Below, piece by piece: positions 1-11,822 of a stretch of 64,000 nucleotides of DNA (position 1 is the stretch's first letter; each line of letters opens with the position of its first letter). Where the stretch lies: contig NC_052142.2 of assembly GCF_016086655.4 (NCBI RefSeq), forward strand, positions 8,188,422 to 8,252,421, read 5' to 3'. The notes under the pieces are model-generated. The model searched no databases. It saw nothing but the letters and a program-made list of their open reading frames with translations, and was not told the origin of the DNA. The DNA comes from Lepeophtheirus salmonis. Taxonomy: Eukaryota > Arthropoda > Copepoda > Siphonostomatoida > Caligidae. The position numbers and the translations under genes were made by a program.

Positions 1-544
1 TCTCTTCTAGATTTAAATATTATCGTGAAGTCCAGTTGGGGGGGAATACTGTAGCAAATACAAATCAAACCAGCACATCACTTAATTAGTATTGTTTAAT
101 CTATAATTTTTTACACTATTGTTTTCCTTTTCTGTTTAAGAGTAGTTTGTGAAATAAAGTATCGAAATGACGTTATCAACAATGTTTAATTAGTTCATGA
201 CTAATAATCTACATATAAACTGTCATTTTACTCAGAGTTTCAAACAAAAAAATATAACAAAGATAGATGGGAGTTCTTAAATGCTTCCTTCAGCACCACA
301 ACGACCTAACAAAAAATTAACAAAATTAAAAAAAAAAAGAACAATAATACCCACCGGAATACCTTTCCCAATCATAAAACTGTATTTTTTGCACCGTCAT
401 ATTAAAAATAAGTCATTACCTATGCCCTCCGTCCCTTTCCCCGTTCTAAAGAAAAAATTAGGTCTAGAATTCCATAAGTCATAAAAAGTTATGAAAATCC
501 AGCGTACCTTGGGCATGTAAAAAAAAAGAAACTGAAAATCTGCA

Positions 545-755
545 TTTGTAACTGACAATTTCAAGAATGTTTGGAGGAGAGAAAGAATAATGCACATGAA
601 GTTTCATTAGATCAGCTATAATCAGCTGTAAAAGAGAAGTTAGAGGAAAGGATATAAACAGGAATATTTGCTTAAATTACTCCACTGTCGATACCCAATT
701 TCACTTTGAGTCCAACAAGGACTTAAAATTATAACTCTGCAAAAAATCATTAGGC
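545..755 (+). repeat. Interspersed repeat family R6, copy 1
   Basis: The stretch matches 55545-55720 in order: a shared gaatgttt.ggaggag block, and a block reading gtcgat.cc.aatt..actttgagtccaacaaggactta followed by attataact. An inverted part of the same block lies at about 6680-6740. It is non-coding and probably a short non-autonomous element. Confidence 0.5.
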
Positions 756-1552
756 TTACGCTCCGTCAATTATGAGCACATACGAATGTTCAATCAGACT
801 TTTAATATAATTGAAACTACTTAGGAAAGGTAGTTCACTACTCAGGAAGGAAATAATAATGACAACTGCAAAGGAAAAGAAGATTCATTCTTCAGATTAC
901 CAATTCCAAAAAAAAATCACCAAATTTACATCACTGTTGATATGATATCTGAAAATAATACAGTAACGTTTTATTGGCATTGATATATATTTGAAGAAAA
1001 ACTTTTTGTTTAACTAATGTTTCATCTTATTTTAATTATTAAAATATTATATCATCAAGAAATACATATTTTCAATAGAGGAAATATTACATTAAAAGAT
1101 AATGCAAAGGTAATTAAAATGAAAGTACAAACACAATTTAACGTATATCAATATATATGATATTTATAGTATTTTATGAATATATGTAAAAGTTATTAGG
1201 ATAGATAGGTCTAGAACTGCGTAAGTTATATGGTAGCTAAAAATAATTCGCCATCGTGATGTTTAATTGTCATTCATATTTATTAAAAAAAAATTATGTT
1301 AAACTAATGATTCATATTATTTTAATTTTTTAAATATTCTATCAGGACGAAATATAATTTTTTGGAAGAAAAATATGACATACAAAGATAATGCAAAAGT
1401 AAATAAAAAATGGTACAGATACAATTTAAAGTGTACAATATTTACAGTATTTTATGATTATGATTTTATTAAACATATGTAAAATGTTTACAATAGATAC
1501 TTTTTAAATTCAGGTTTTTGTTCCTATTTAGTAATATAAGTATACATATACA

Positions 1553-1558
1553 TTTATT
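1553..1558 (-). promoter_or_regulatory. Candidate polyadenylation signal AATAAA of the M13 gene
   Basis: Reading the minus strand, AATAAA occurs about 170 bases after the stop codon at 1729-1731. It is the first exact hexamer met downstream. In such AT-rich DNA the hexamer is frequent by chance, so this is only a plausible 3' end. Confidence 0.3.
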
Positions 1559-1728
1559 GGATGCACAAAAAAGGAAATATTAGGAATAAAAGTAATTATG
1601 ATCTATTGAAAGAAGATCTGTTAAAATTTTACATTTCTACTTTTAGATAAGTGCATTATTAAAAAAAAAACCATATTTCATATGTTTTGAATATTGAAGT
1701 CCATCATATATGCTTTTCATCAAATTTT

Positions 1729-1801
1729 TTACCATACCGAACACTTCTGTTCAGGATTCATTCGACTACCTTTAGGACATGAGTAAGCTTCTGCAAAGTC
1801 C
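1729..1801 (-). CDS. M13 metallopeptidase, terminal exon with stop
   Basis: Visible residues 437-460 and the TAA stop. The exon follows a tgttaaaatttcag-like acceptor (aacatttcag on the minus strand). It encodes DFAEAYSCPKGSRMNPEQKC followed by SVW. The family ends almost invariably in a C-x-x-W tail, and here the last residues are CSVW, so the C terminus is complete and unaltered. The assembled seven exons total 1383 bases (461 codons with the stop), all in frame. M13 proteins are usually about 700-780 residues, so roughly the C-terminal 60 percent is inside this window. Confidence 0.93.
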
Positions 1802-2664
1802 CTGAAATGTTAAAATAGTATAAATGGAAATCGATCAAAAATCAATATTTTATAATTTTTGAAATCATATGCTACTGACGCTTTCAATAATATTTTTGAA
1901 ATTTATGTATGTGAAATTTAATATATTTATAAAATTGACCTTTATAATCTTTTATATTTGAAATGGATCGTAATTTTTTGGCCTCAAGTTATTTTTTTTT
2001 TTCCAACTCCCATGACTTTGGAGTGATCGAAGCTCCTTTCGAAGATCTATTTTTTTACAAGTACGGTCTCAAATGAAATTAGCTTTGAAATATTTTTTTA
2101 TTTTTTTGCTTCTTTTAAACCCCGAATTCCAAGTTTAAAGGTGATAATTGTCTATGTGAGGATGTGCATAAAAAATTTAATTTTTATTTATGATATCTCT
2201 GTATACTGTCATTATCATACTTTAATAATTTTATTCTTCAAAATGAAGAGGATCTGTGTACACATTTATTTCTTGTCTGTTAGAAAGAAAATTATTAAAA
2301 AAACTGTAATTTAAATTATACAACTTTTATGACATTTTCTCTCCCACAAAGGAGAAATGTTTCTGTTCAAATAACCACCATCAGGTAAGAGAAACATAAG
2401 TGCTATCTACTAAACTCTCCAGAGATCCATTAAAATAAAACATGTAATCAGCTCATTCCAAGGAATATGTTGACAGAGATGTATGTGGTTCACTATTGAG
2501 TACAGTTTCAATTAGCACAAGTACAGTTATCATTTCTTCAAAACAAAATTTAGTTAAAGGAAACTGATGATTAAAATCAACTTTAGTCATTTTGAAAATA
2601 ATTTGGCATGCTCCACCTAGACTCAGTACTCAAGAAAAAGATTTGGGAAAGTTCTTAATTATTC

Positions 2665-2842
2665 GGTCCAGTTCAGTCTTAGGACCGTTCCTATCAGTCC
2701 TTGGGGCGGGTCCTTAAGACAGTAGGTCCTTTGAACTGTCAGTAATAGAATTGATTTATCAAGGAAAAAGATTTATAAGATTTTAGGACTGAACTCGACG
2801 GGACTGCAACTTTCAGTCCTAGATAAGGACTGACACAACACT
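2665..2842. repeat. Interspersed repeat rich in GGACTG/CAGTCC words, copy 1
   Basis: The segment is dense in cagtcc, ggtcc, ggactg words in both orientations and ends in gactgacacaacacta. Its right part resembles 48365-48468, which ends in gaccgacccaacacta. It stands out from the AT-rich surroundings in base composition. Likely a short interspersed element; no coding potential seen. Confidence 0.45.
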
Positions 2843-3513
2843 ATATAGAAAGAATAAAAAGCATCAAAACTAGTTAAATAATAAACCAGTCATATATATA
2901 ATTTATAATAATTGTACATTAAAAATATAGTAATTAAGCACACACAAAAATCTTATCGTGGTCAGAAGATATGGTATGAGGTGTGGTTCTCCAAAAATAA
3001 AACATTTGAAGCTTATAAATGGATATAGATTAGAAAATTGTTATTCCCTAAATCTAAATTTCCATTATATCCCTATTTTGTAGCTTTCACTTTTATTAGA
3101 TTACGTCTGAAGATAATGTTAGATAAAGTCTCGGATAATTAGTCTCCTACGTTCACAAAATTAACATACTATATTAATTCAGTATTTTCAAATCATTAGT
3201 TTGATCTATATTTTATTTATTTTTAGAAATATTCGAAACTGGAGTAACTTTAGAAAAAGACCAACAATAAACAAAATTAATTTGATCATATTGCAACTTA
3301 AGGTCAGTTCACAAATAAAAGGCTAATATTTGTATTTTTACAAAAATAGCACATAAAATACCATAAAAAAGGAAGAGAAATGAGTAGAAAGCGACTATTG
3401 AACCAGCCTTTAAGTCCAACCAGGAAACAAAAAACGAGAAACAAGAAATTGCCAGTATATTCTTATTAAATTAAGCGATTGCTATGAGGTATATACATTC
3501 TTTTCAACTCTCT

Positions 3514-3781
3514 CAGGAAACAGCAAAGGGGGAAGTAGCAAATATACCAAAGATCACTGACTTCACCAGGCAGAAGGTGGACCATTTCTTGTAGATGATT
3601 CGGAGGCCATGAACTATATTTTACCATATAAGAGAATCAAGTAAATATTTTTAAAGTTAAAGCCATAGTTCCAAGCAAGAGGTTTTTTTCAGACAAAGCT
3701 GGTGATTAGAAGGACCACACGGAGAATAGGGATGAAAATTTGGAAAATGAACTTCTTTTTGCAGCTAATAAATTTACGTAA
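3514..3781 (+). pseudogene. hAT-type transposase, C-terminal remnant
   Basis: From 3662 the frame reads AIVPSKRFFSDKAGD, a stop codon, then DENLENELLFAANKFT and a TAA at 3779-3781. This matches the C-terminal dimerisation region of hAT transposases, whose usual pattern is a (V)PS-(E/K)-R-(V/F)FS-AGD block followed by an N-x-E-x-L-LF stretch. One in-frame stop lies right after AGD, and upstream (from about 3514) only fragments such as IPKITDF are readable. The piece is therefore a decayed tail with its original stop. It lies inside the last intron of the M13 gene, antisense to it. No terminal inverted repeats or target duplication were found. Confidence 0.55.
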
Positions 3782-5586
3782 TTTATAATTTTTGAAATAC
3801 AAAAAAATTGTATAGGTAAGGATTTTTTTTTTTGCTGTTTGTATAATTAGTCTGATAGAATTATAATATAAGGGTTGCTTTGGTGATCACTTAATTCTTC
3901 CAGAGAAAAGTGCAATTTTGGGAAATAAATAATTTAGACAAAGAATCAGAGTCGTCTGGTTCTTCATAGATGGAATTGTTTAGTTACTTGTTTTTGAAGT
4001 AGGACATTCAAAATTGAAGCAGTCATTTTTCTAAAACATTCAACCCTTTTTCAGCATGTTTTGTGTGCAATCGGGGGGCTGGATTTGTGTGGATGAATGG
4101 CCAAAATCATAGTTTTCTCTACCCAAAATTTGTCTGAAGGTGGGTTCATTAAAGTCCTTACGTAATATTTAGCACGTCCCAAAAACTTTTGGGTGGAATG
4201 CAAGACTTCACTACATGACGAATTTTATCAATTAGAAGGTTACTAATTTTAAAGGAGAAGTTTCTTCATAAAAATATCCATTTTAGGTTATGTGAAGAAT
4301 TGGAAAATATGGAAATTTTAACCCAAACAGATTTTAATAAGAAGATATTTGGCTAGAAAGATATTTTTTTAACTTCCCAAAAGGAACGAAGAACAAAACA
4401 ATTCGAGAATTAATTAAAGATGGCAGAAAACGATAAAAAAAACACTTCTTAGGCTTGATTGAGAGAAAAATGGAACGACTGTAACTAAAATTCAATCCAA
4501 TAGATGTATTGAGGACCTTCTGTAATGTAGTGTTGGATTTTTCCATATATTGGATAAAATATCAAATTATTACACGTACTCAGGCAAGATATATCAAAGA
4601 AAATAAATTTCCTGCTTTTGTGGGAAAAATATAGAGACACCCAACCACTTTCTATTTGAGTGTAAATAATTATTAATATATGGGACTACTAAACCCAGGA
4701 TTTTTTTTTTTTTTTGCAAATTCAACTTAATTAAATAAGATCTTAAGTTTTTTGTTCTATTTCCGAAAAAATAAATTTCATTGCGAGCAAAATTCAGCGT
4801 ATTTCATATAAATTCAGAACCACGAGTACCCCCATAATCTCCTTGATTGTTAGCACGTATATGTAAAAGGATTGATGTTTATATTGAATAGGTATTTTAA
4901 TTATGTTGAACTATTATTGTACTGTTGCACAGAAGAAGAAAAAGAAGCTCCTATGTATTTTTCTTTCAGCTGTTTTAATTAGTTTTGATGAATTAACTCT
5001 TGAAGCAGCTGAATCTATGTATAAAAAACTCAAAAAAGGTATAACATAAGATTTATATTAATTAATATAAATTCATGAATCCATTTTACATTTTATATCT
5101 AGCTGATATCAGTATCATACTTCAATCTGTGTGTATGTTGTATATAATATATAGCGATGCAAATTTTGTTAATTTTTTAACAGGCCAAATTTTCGGGAAT
5201 TGGTAATCGGAAGAGTGAATTTTCTTTTCCTTATGAGTAGTCATTATTATTCAGGGTCATAAGCCGTCCTTCTCTTTTGCTGTTCTGTTTAGCGTTCCGT
5301 TCAATTTTTTTCGTTTTATGTTCATCGTTCAGCCTTTATTTTTGTTCCGTTCAGCGTTCCAATTATAAGGTAGTACCAAGCTTGTACATTATACATACAT
5401 ACACTAATACGCTCGTTATATGAAGCTGTACATTTTTTTAGGCATACAAAAGTCGGATACTCCAAATGAGACTGCTATATTAGATTGATCGTAGAAAAAA
5501 GAAACCACTTTCATGTTTGTCGGGGCGCAAAAGATTTATTCTCTTAAATGTCTATGGTAATCATAAAAAAACCAACTCTTAATGGC
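3782..5586. other. AT-rich intron sequence with GTTCCGTTCAGC-like repeat words
   Basis: No gene is seen. Around 5287-5361 are several copies of words like gttccgttcagcgttcc; similar words recur at 6499-6560, on the other side of the R5 copy. The flanking similarity suggests R5 inserted in or beside an older repeat. Confidence 0.35.
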
Positions 5587-6370
5587 ACTGAGTCATTGTA
5601 ATAAAATTGCATATTTGTAGCACGTCAACCCAAAAGGAAGTTAGACTATTTTTTTCTCAAAATTGAACATTTTCCAACAAATTAAAATTCCTTTCAATCA
5701 ACAAAGGATTCTGTATAATCCTTTGCATACATCGCAAATTGTACTTAAAGTAGCCAAAATCCACCACCACATATATAGAGTTAGGAAATTACATTTTTAA
5801 AACAGTTTTAGGGCCAAATTAAATCAAATAGATAAAACGGAGATTTTAATGTATAGTTAACACTCTCGGATATCTGAATTCATCCCAGAATTTTGAACTC
5901 AAAGTCTATAATTGACTTTAATATATCTTTGAAATATTGTCTTTCATTTTATAAATATAAAATAAACTTTTGAACATATGATTTGCATATTTTTCATAAA
6001 AATAAATAGTTGTTTTTTTCAAACTAAACCCCTACATTTAAATTAAACTCTTACATGTATGGTGACATTAAAAAAAATACATTGCAGCCAAGATTAATAC
6101 AAATACCTTTAACATTGATTGTAGCCAGTAACGTTAAACCTAACATCTAACTCAAATATCCACACAATGTGAAGTACTTTAAATCCATACAAAAAATGTT
6201 GCGTGCGTCTTTGTTTTTTATTTTTGCCTTTGAAGTAATCTTGAAATAATTAAGAGTGTGAGAATGTTTTCATTGAGTACAAGATAAATTAAAGTTTTAC
6301 TGCGTAAAAGGTAAATAAATAGTAATTATTTACTTTTTACAGTGGTTAATTCACATTTACATAAATATTA
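5587..6370 (+). repeat. Interspersed repeat R5, copy 1
   Basis: This is collinear over several hundred bases with 50797-51405, with shared blocks such as actgagtcattgtaataaaa, tttgtagcacgt.aacccaaaaggaag, tagataaaacg.agatttta, aattcatcccagaa and tgcgtctttgttttttattttt. By eye the copies agree at roughly three quarters of positions. Copy 2 is followed directly by a decayed coding frame, so R5 may be the 5' non-coding part of a larger transposon. Confidence 0.65.
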
Positions 6371-7716
6371 ATATCAAGAGATTAGGGCTTTAGGTTCCTC
6401 CCTGATCTCAAAAATTGTCTCTGAATTTCCATAGTCGTGTTTCTAGGATACTTATCCCGTGGACAACTACACCCGTTGCAAAATTACTATAATCTATTGG
6501 AACAGAACGCTAAAATCTCATTTTAACTTTCAGCCTTAAAAAAAATATACGTTCCGTTCAACAAGCCTGCTATTATTTAATGAATAGTGAATATCCTCTC
6601 CCAAATAGATTCAATTATATTCAAAACCCGATCAAAACATTAGTGTGTTCTCTTAAGAGACAGAGCGTAACCCTGAGGATCTGTTGCGGTGTTATAATTG
6701 TAAGTCCTTCTTGGACTCAGAGTAGAATTGAGGATTGACATCAGACTAATTCTAGGAAAACCCCTTGTCTATTATCAATTATTAATATACTATTGATGTC
6801 GATAATACAGAAATAAATCATCTCGATCACATTGATATCAATTCCATTTATAAGGTAGAGTTAGTGATAAATATAGATTGAACACTTCAATCTCACTACT
6901 TATTTCTATATTACTTATGAGTCTCTCTTGTCATTAGATAACAAGTGGAAGATGATTCTATACTCTTAATTAGTCTCTTTTATAGATATATTTGTGCTCA
7001 AAACATATTCTATTCTTCTAATTAGTATATTTATTTTAATATAAAAATGTTTCATTTAACTTTGTTTATGTATAATTTACAATTACAGCTAATAATTTTT
7101 TGAGTCCATTTGTTTTATAAAATATTAATAACTTTTTACATCGAATCATTTTTCAATTTTAATTTGTCTGATTTTCCGCATAAAACATCTAATTAACATT
7201 TTTAAGAATAAATCATCGGTGTTTTTTTTAAATTTTATTTAACCATACTTATTTAACTTACTATGACAAATATACGTTATAACGCTTTAGTATATTAATT
7301 AACTAAATAATCTAATGCGATTATTAAAGGGAAAATCAATAATTTTTACTTCTCAACTTGTAGCATATATTTACGACTTTAAAGTTAAGAAATTAAAGGT
7401 ATTTCATTGTGAATATAGAAATATTGTGGGTTATTGATGATCTTTACGAAGTAAATCATGTATTCCTGATATTGAGCATTTTTTTATTAGCTTTTCTTTG
7501 GGGTTAAATGAAATATTTCTAGAGTAGTAATATTGTATTATATCCCCAATATTCATAAGATAATGAGCAGCTGATTCATAAAGATAAAGCTTTAATTTAG
7601 ACCGAGTGATCCGTTAAAATTTCAGCACTTTGAATTTTAAATTCAACAAAAAATAATTTTTAGTATAGTATAGAATTTCAATAAAATTAATTCTATAAAT
7701 AGATGTGTCTGAGTTC
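6371..7716. other. AT-rich intron sequence without recognisable gene
   Basis: Only an inverted piece of family R6 (about 6680-6740, with ggactcagagtagaattgag) is recognised. The remainder is AT-rich and non-coding in all frames I read. Confidence 0.4.
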
Positions 7717-8437
7717 TATTTATCATTAATGTAGCCACCCTTAGTGGCAATGATTGCATGTAGGCGAATGTGGAAGGCCTGGCACCTTCTGCAGATGTAG
7801 TCTTTTGTTATAGCGTCCCAGTGTTGGTTGACAGTGGCTTTAAGATGATGGACACTGTATGTCTTCCCTGGATATGCACCCAAAAGGTCTAGTCAAGGGG
7901 GTTTGCATCAGGGCTCTAGGGAGGCCAAAAGTGTCAAAAAGAATTCAAAACAGTATTGCAATGTAAGATATTGGTTTATTTCATTGCTGGTGTCAAAAGT
8001 GGCCTCTTTATCCTCACAAGGCTCTTGCTTCCCACTTTTTTAATCTCTAGATTGTATCGTGGGAAATCCGGAGATCTCTGGCATGGGCCTTAATGAACTT
8101 GAAAGGATTGGCCTGGGATGTTTTCCTTTACTCCTCCGGGTCCTGTTTGGCCTTATTGACAGAGCCCTTCTTCCCCTTCAACGTTTTGTACTTGCTAATG
8201 GCGTAAACGATAGTCCTGGAGATGCCCAACTGTTTGTAATGAGCGAAGGGAAATTCGCCGAACACGTTCATGTATCATTATCTCGAATTGTACGTAAGCT
8301 AGAGAGCTCAAGTTATTTTCACTTTATAACTAATTGCTTATGCTTGAATAAATCGCAATATGAATTAAATTCAATTACTCAAACTTAATTAATGATTGAA
8401 TTAGTAAGTATTCAGATTTCAATGTACCAACCAGTAG
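7717..8437 (-). mobile_element. Internally deleted mariner-type transposon, copy 1
   Basis: On the minus strand, an eroded helix-turn-helix N terminus (antisense of 8059-8388, with PLLTPAMK near 8000) runs within about 25 codons into SPDANPLD. SPDANPLD is the third catalytic-Asp block of mariner transposases. It is followed by the family's C terminus, with LHAIIATKGGYIN near 7730 and a stop at 7717-7719. The central part with the first two catalytic Asp is missing. Several stops and frameshifts are present. The outer 42 bases at 8395-8437 are shared with the copy at 59452-59493 and probably mark the element's 5' end. It cannot encode an active enzyme. Confidence 0.75.
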
Positions 8438-8652
8438 ACCTTATGTCTCTCTCCCACCCTCTCCTCGCGTTCACTCATATGCCAAGTTCTGCTAATAAAT
8501 ACAAAATTAACTTCTTTTTTTTAAATATTTTAATTTGGAACTTAAGTTATTATTCCGAAATATTTCATCCATCATGTGAAGGAATTTTATAAAGCTTGCA
8601 CTAACCAAGTTTAATCGAAATAAAAGGTTCGACAATCAAGTAATCCGACTTG

Positions 8653-8850
8653 CTAGAATTTTCACTTTGATGTATCGTACCGACTGCTGGGCAAGACAGA
8701 CAGATTTCGCCTAAACACGAAACCAATCATAGTCTATGATGTAAATATTTCTAGAATTTTCCATTTGATGTATCGCCTAAATGCTGGGCAAGAAAGACAG
8801 ATTTTGACTAAACACACTACGACTCATTCACCATTACATCAATATTAAAA
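8653..8850 (+). repeat. Two tandem copies of a 98-bp unit
   Basis: Both halves (starting at 8653 and 8751) begin ctagaatttt and share tttgatgtatcg, tgctgggcaaga.agacagattt and taaacac. The second copy has diverged at scattered positions, so the duplication is not recent. Confidence 0.7.
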
Positions 8851-9486
8851 AGGGTGGTGGAAGTCAAACATCAGTCTCACCCGCGTTATGGTATAACGTA
8901 TTCCCACTTAATGGTATTGTATTTCTATTAGTATTGGCACTAAGTATATATGCCATATTTAAGCATTTATTTTAACAGTTATAACAATATCATCTTTTTT
9001 CATTCAAATAAATTATTATTTTTATTTTTTGACTTAGCATAAATATGTATATATTATAATTGTAGTTTTCTGTATTTAACTTCTGTCAAATACTTTTATT
9101 TTTCTAGTTATTTTTAGATTTAAAAAAATAAAGAACATAAAATAGGCATAATTGAAGTCTCGGTATGCGGTTGTTATTGTTAGGAATGTAAATTATCATT
9201 ACCGGAATGTTTCATTTATCATAAGACAAAACTGATTAAAGATGGCATAAATCATCTATGCGATATTTAATCATTTTAGTTATTACTGATTGGATCCCAA
9301 AATATGATTAATGTCCTGGGGACATATCTTTCGACATTCGTATACGTTGTTAAAAAGTCTATATAGACCTTTTCTTATAATGGTTGAGAAAATATTATTG
9401 ATGAACACTTACATATATAAAAACAGGTTTTGTTAGTCCATAATTTTATAAACTCTTCAGGATAAAAAATTAATTGTTTAACTTAC
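8851..9486. other. AT-rich intron sequence
   Basis: No coding region or repeat is recognised between the 98-bp duplication and the splice donor of the M13 exon at 9487. Confidence 0.4.
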
Positions 9487-9590
9487 ACAGAATTTGAAAG
9501 AGGTCCAAGAACTCTTATTGGCCCAGGTGAATGAACTGCAGCACGAATTTTGGTCTTGGCATCCTCGGGTCGCATAGATCCACACCAAAT
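9487..9590 (-). CDS. M13 metallopeptidase, exon with substrate-carboxylate His/Arg
   Basis: Visible residues 403-436 plus two bases of codon 437. The acceptor is tttttaaag and the donor is gtaagt. It encodes IWCGSMRPEDAK and AAVHSPGPIRVLGPLSN. His422 and Arg428 (visible numbering) match the conserved His and Arg of M13 enzymes that bind the transition state and the substrate backbone. The Cys in WCGS is a conserved disulphide cysteine. Ending in phase 2 (GT|G) joins it to the terminal exon with the codon for Val. If the donor were set two bases earlier, at tct|gtgtaa, the terminal exon would be out of frame, so the gtaagt site is preferred. Confidence 0.93.
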
Positions 9591-11650
9591 CTTTAAAAAT
9601 AATAAATAGTTTAAGAGTTAAAAAAAACTTAAATATACTTATTGCATATCATTTCTATGAAGAAAAAAATATAAAATGCATATTCTTTATTTTCAATTAC
9701 GTATTTCTAGAAACACATTGTGTATACACGTATAAGTGTACATGCATGATTAATGCGGTAACCCACTTTTACTCTTAAAGCAATTTAGCCATATTCACAT
9801 ACCTAGTCATACAATAAAAAAGTTTTGTTTATCAGGATTATTTTCCATAAAGTTGGAGAAACAATAAAAAAGTTATATGCGTAACCATATTAGTTGTCCA
9901 ATTTTGAATTTGTTTTCTTGTACCTTACAATATTTTTTAAAGGAATAATCAAATATTATTTATTTATCTGATACATAAATTATATAATTTTAGTACGACT
10001 AAATGCTTGCTTTCATTTTATTAAGAGCAGAGTTGAAAAAATTTATACCTAGAATGTATTCAAAAAATTGAAACGCAACGATAAAAAAAAAATATATATA
10101 TATATATATAAATCCTAGTATAATAACGCAAAACTATGTACTTTAACCTTTAGTTGCGAGAACATATCTTTTAATGACATATATATATATATATATAAAG
10201 AATAGAAATAACACATTTAAGGAAGTTGAAGTCATTAAATATTTGTGACAAAATGCCGTAATTACCCAATCATACCTCCAAAGATTATCTAATTAGGCTG
10301 AGTTCTCAATAAAGAACTAAATTAAATATAAGTAATGATTTGGATGGCCTATGATCAACATTACTTTTCGACTGTCGAACATTGACACTTTTTTTTTAAT
10401 ATGCAACTTAAATATTTATAAAGTAAAAGCTAATGTATTAAATATTCTAAATTACATCGCTATTTTCAACTATAGAATGTTATAATTCTATAAAATTTAT
10501 ATTTAAAAAGTATGTACTTTTTTTATAGTAAACAAAACTAAAAACAATTCACTCATTATAAAAAAAAAAGGTTCTTGGACATTTTGCCATATTTTGTGTG
10601 TGTGTGTTTTTTTTTTGTTTTTTTTTGCCGCAGGTACATTTTGCCCATGGACTATTTGTACAATTGGCTGACAAATTTTATAAAATTTATTGATATATAC
10701 AATTGCATATTTTAATTCTCATTAAAATGATATTATGATAAATTAATGAGTGTCCTTTTTCAAAAAAAATAATTTATATTCATTAATGATCAAGAGGCAG
10801 GTTATATTATTCCGCCACCGCTTTTCTGACCAGGCTGTACAAGTTCTGAACCAAAATGCACTTTCAGCTCTACTGCAGCTGCGTTTCTAAGCACCTAGTA
10901 CCTCTACTAATATGGTTGTGCACAATCCATCCCTTAAAATCTGATATGTTAAATACTTCATTAGTCCAATGAATGATAAAGAATACAAGTAAATGATATA
11001 CTTATTTTATTTTTAAGTATATAAATTTGTTTTGTTTGATTCTTAGAGAATCTCCCACAAAATAATTTGGAAGTGTGTTATAGCATGTAATAAAAAGGTT
11101 ATAAATGCTTAGAAACACGGCGGTGGTGGAGTTTAAACTGCTTTGGGGGTCTGTCCTTCACCTGCACAACCTATGAGGGGGGGATATGAAATGGATATTT
11201 TATTCTAACTATCTTCATCATTCAATAATTTTGTCGTCTAAATATAACATAAATTGCAACGAAATTGCCCTCGATAATGTCTTGCAATGAAATTACTTAC
11301 AAACATATTGCTTACAATGATGTTGCTTCAAGATGATATTACCCACAACAATGTTGTCTCACAATGATAATGTATATGACAATTATACCAGGCAACAATT
11401 TTATCTACGACCTTTTTACAACAATCATTTTACAGTGAACCACTGCTGTGTTGTGCTTATATAATGTTCATAAATGGATCTAAAATATTTTTGTACTAAA
11501 TAAACTACAAAAAAAACAACTACTCAGTAATGTACCTATATTACATCTGAACAATATCTACTTTTCATAATATAATTTTAAATTGAATAGAAATATGCAA
11601 TCGTATACATCCAAAAATGTAATACCATTTTTCAACCAAACGTCCCAAAT
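9591..11650. other. Intron with TA microsatellites
   Basis: Alternating TA tracts lie at about 10091-10110 and 10180-10197. About 11270-11410 is a loose tandem of aat-gat/att-ttgctta-like words of uncertain period. No gene is seen. Confidence 0.45.
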
Positions 11651-11656
11651 TCTTCT

Positions 11657-11787
11657 TTTGCGAAATTTCCGTTTGGCGAATTGTTCTTCGGCAAAATGTA
11701 CAATGGACAAATTATCTTTTGGCGAAACGTCCGTTCGGAAAATTGTCCTTTCGAGAAACGTCATTCGGCAAAAATGTTTTTGGTCAA
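11657..11787 (+). repeat. Degenerate tandem array of 14-17 bp GCGAAACGTCCGTTCG-like units
   Basis: About eight units follow one another, among them gcgaaatttccgtttg, gcgaattgttcttcg, gcgaaacgtccgttcg, gaaaattgtcctttcg and agaaacgtcattcg. The array makes the two overlapping open frames at 11558-11822, which are therefore artefacts of the repeat. Confidence 0.65.
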
Positions 11788-11822
11788 AAGTAGTCTCACA
11801 AAAAAAAAAAATATATATATAA

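Larger units (their letters stand above)
1..1728. other. AT-rich region downstream of the M13 gene, one R6 repeat copy
   Basis: This holds the putative 3' UTR of the peptidase gene and flanking DNA. The two short open frames at 281-484 and 397-597 overlap on opposite strands, are of low complexity and resemble nothing I know. About 540-750 is a copy of repeat family R6 (see 55545-55720). No gene is seen. Confidence 0.5.

Noticed and set aside
8059..8388. 109-codon plus-strand open frame as a gene
   Set aside because: It is the antisense shadow of the deleted mariner on the minus strand.
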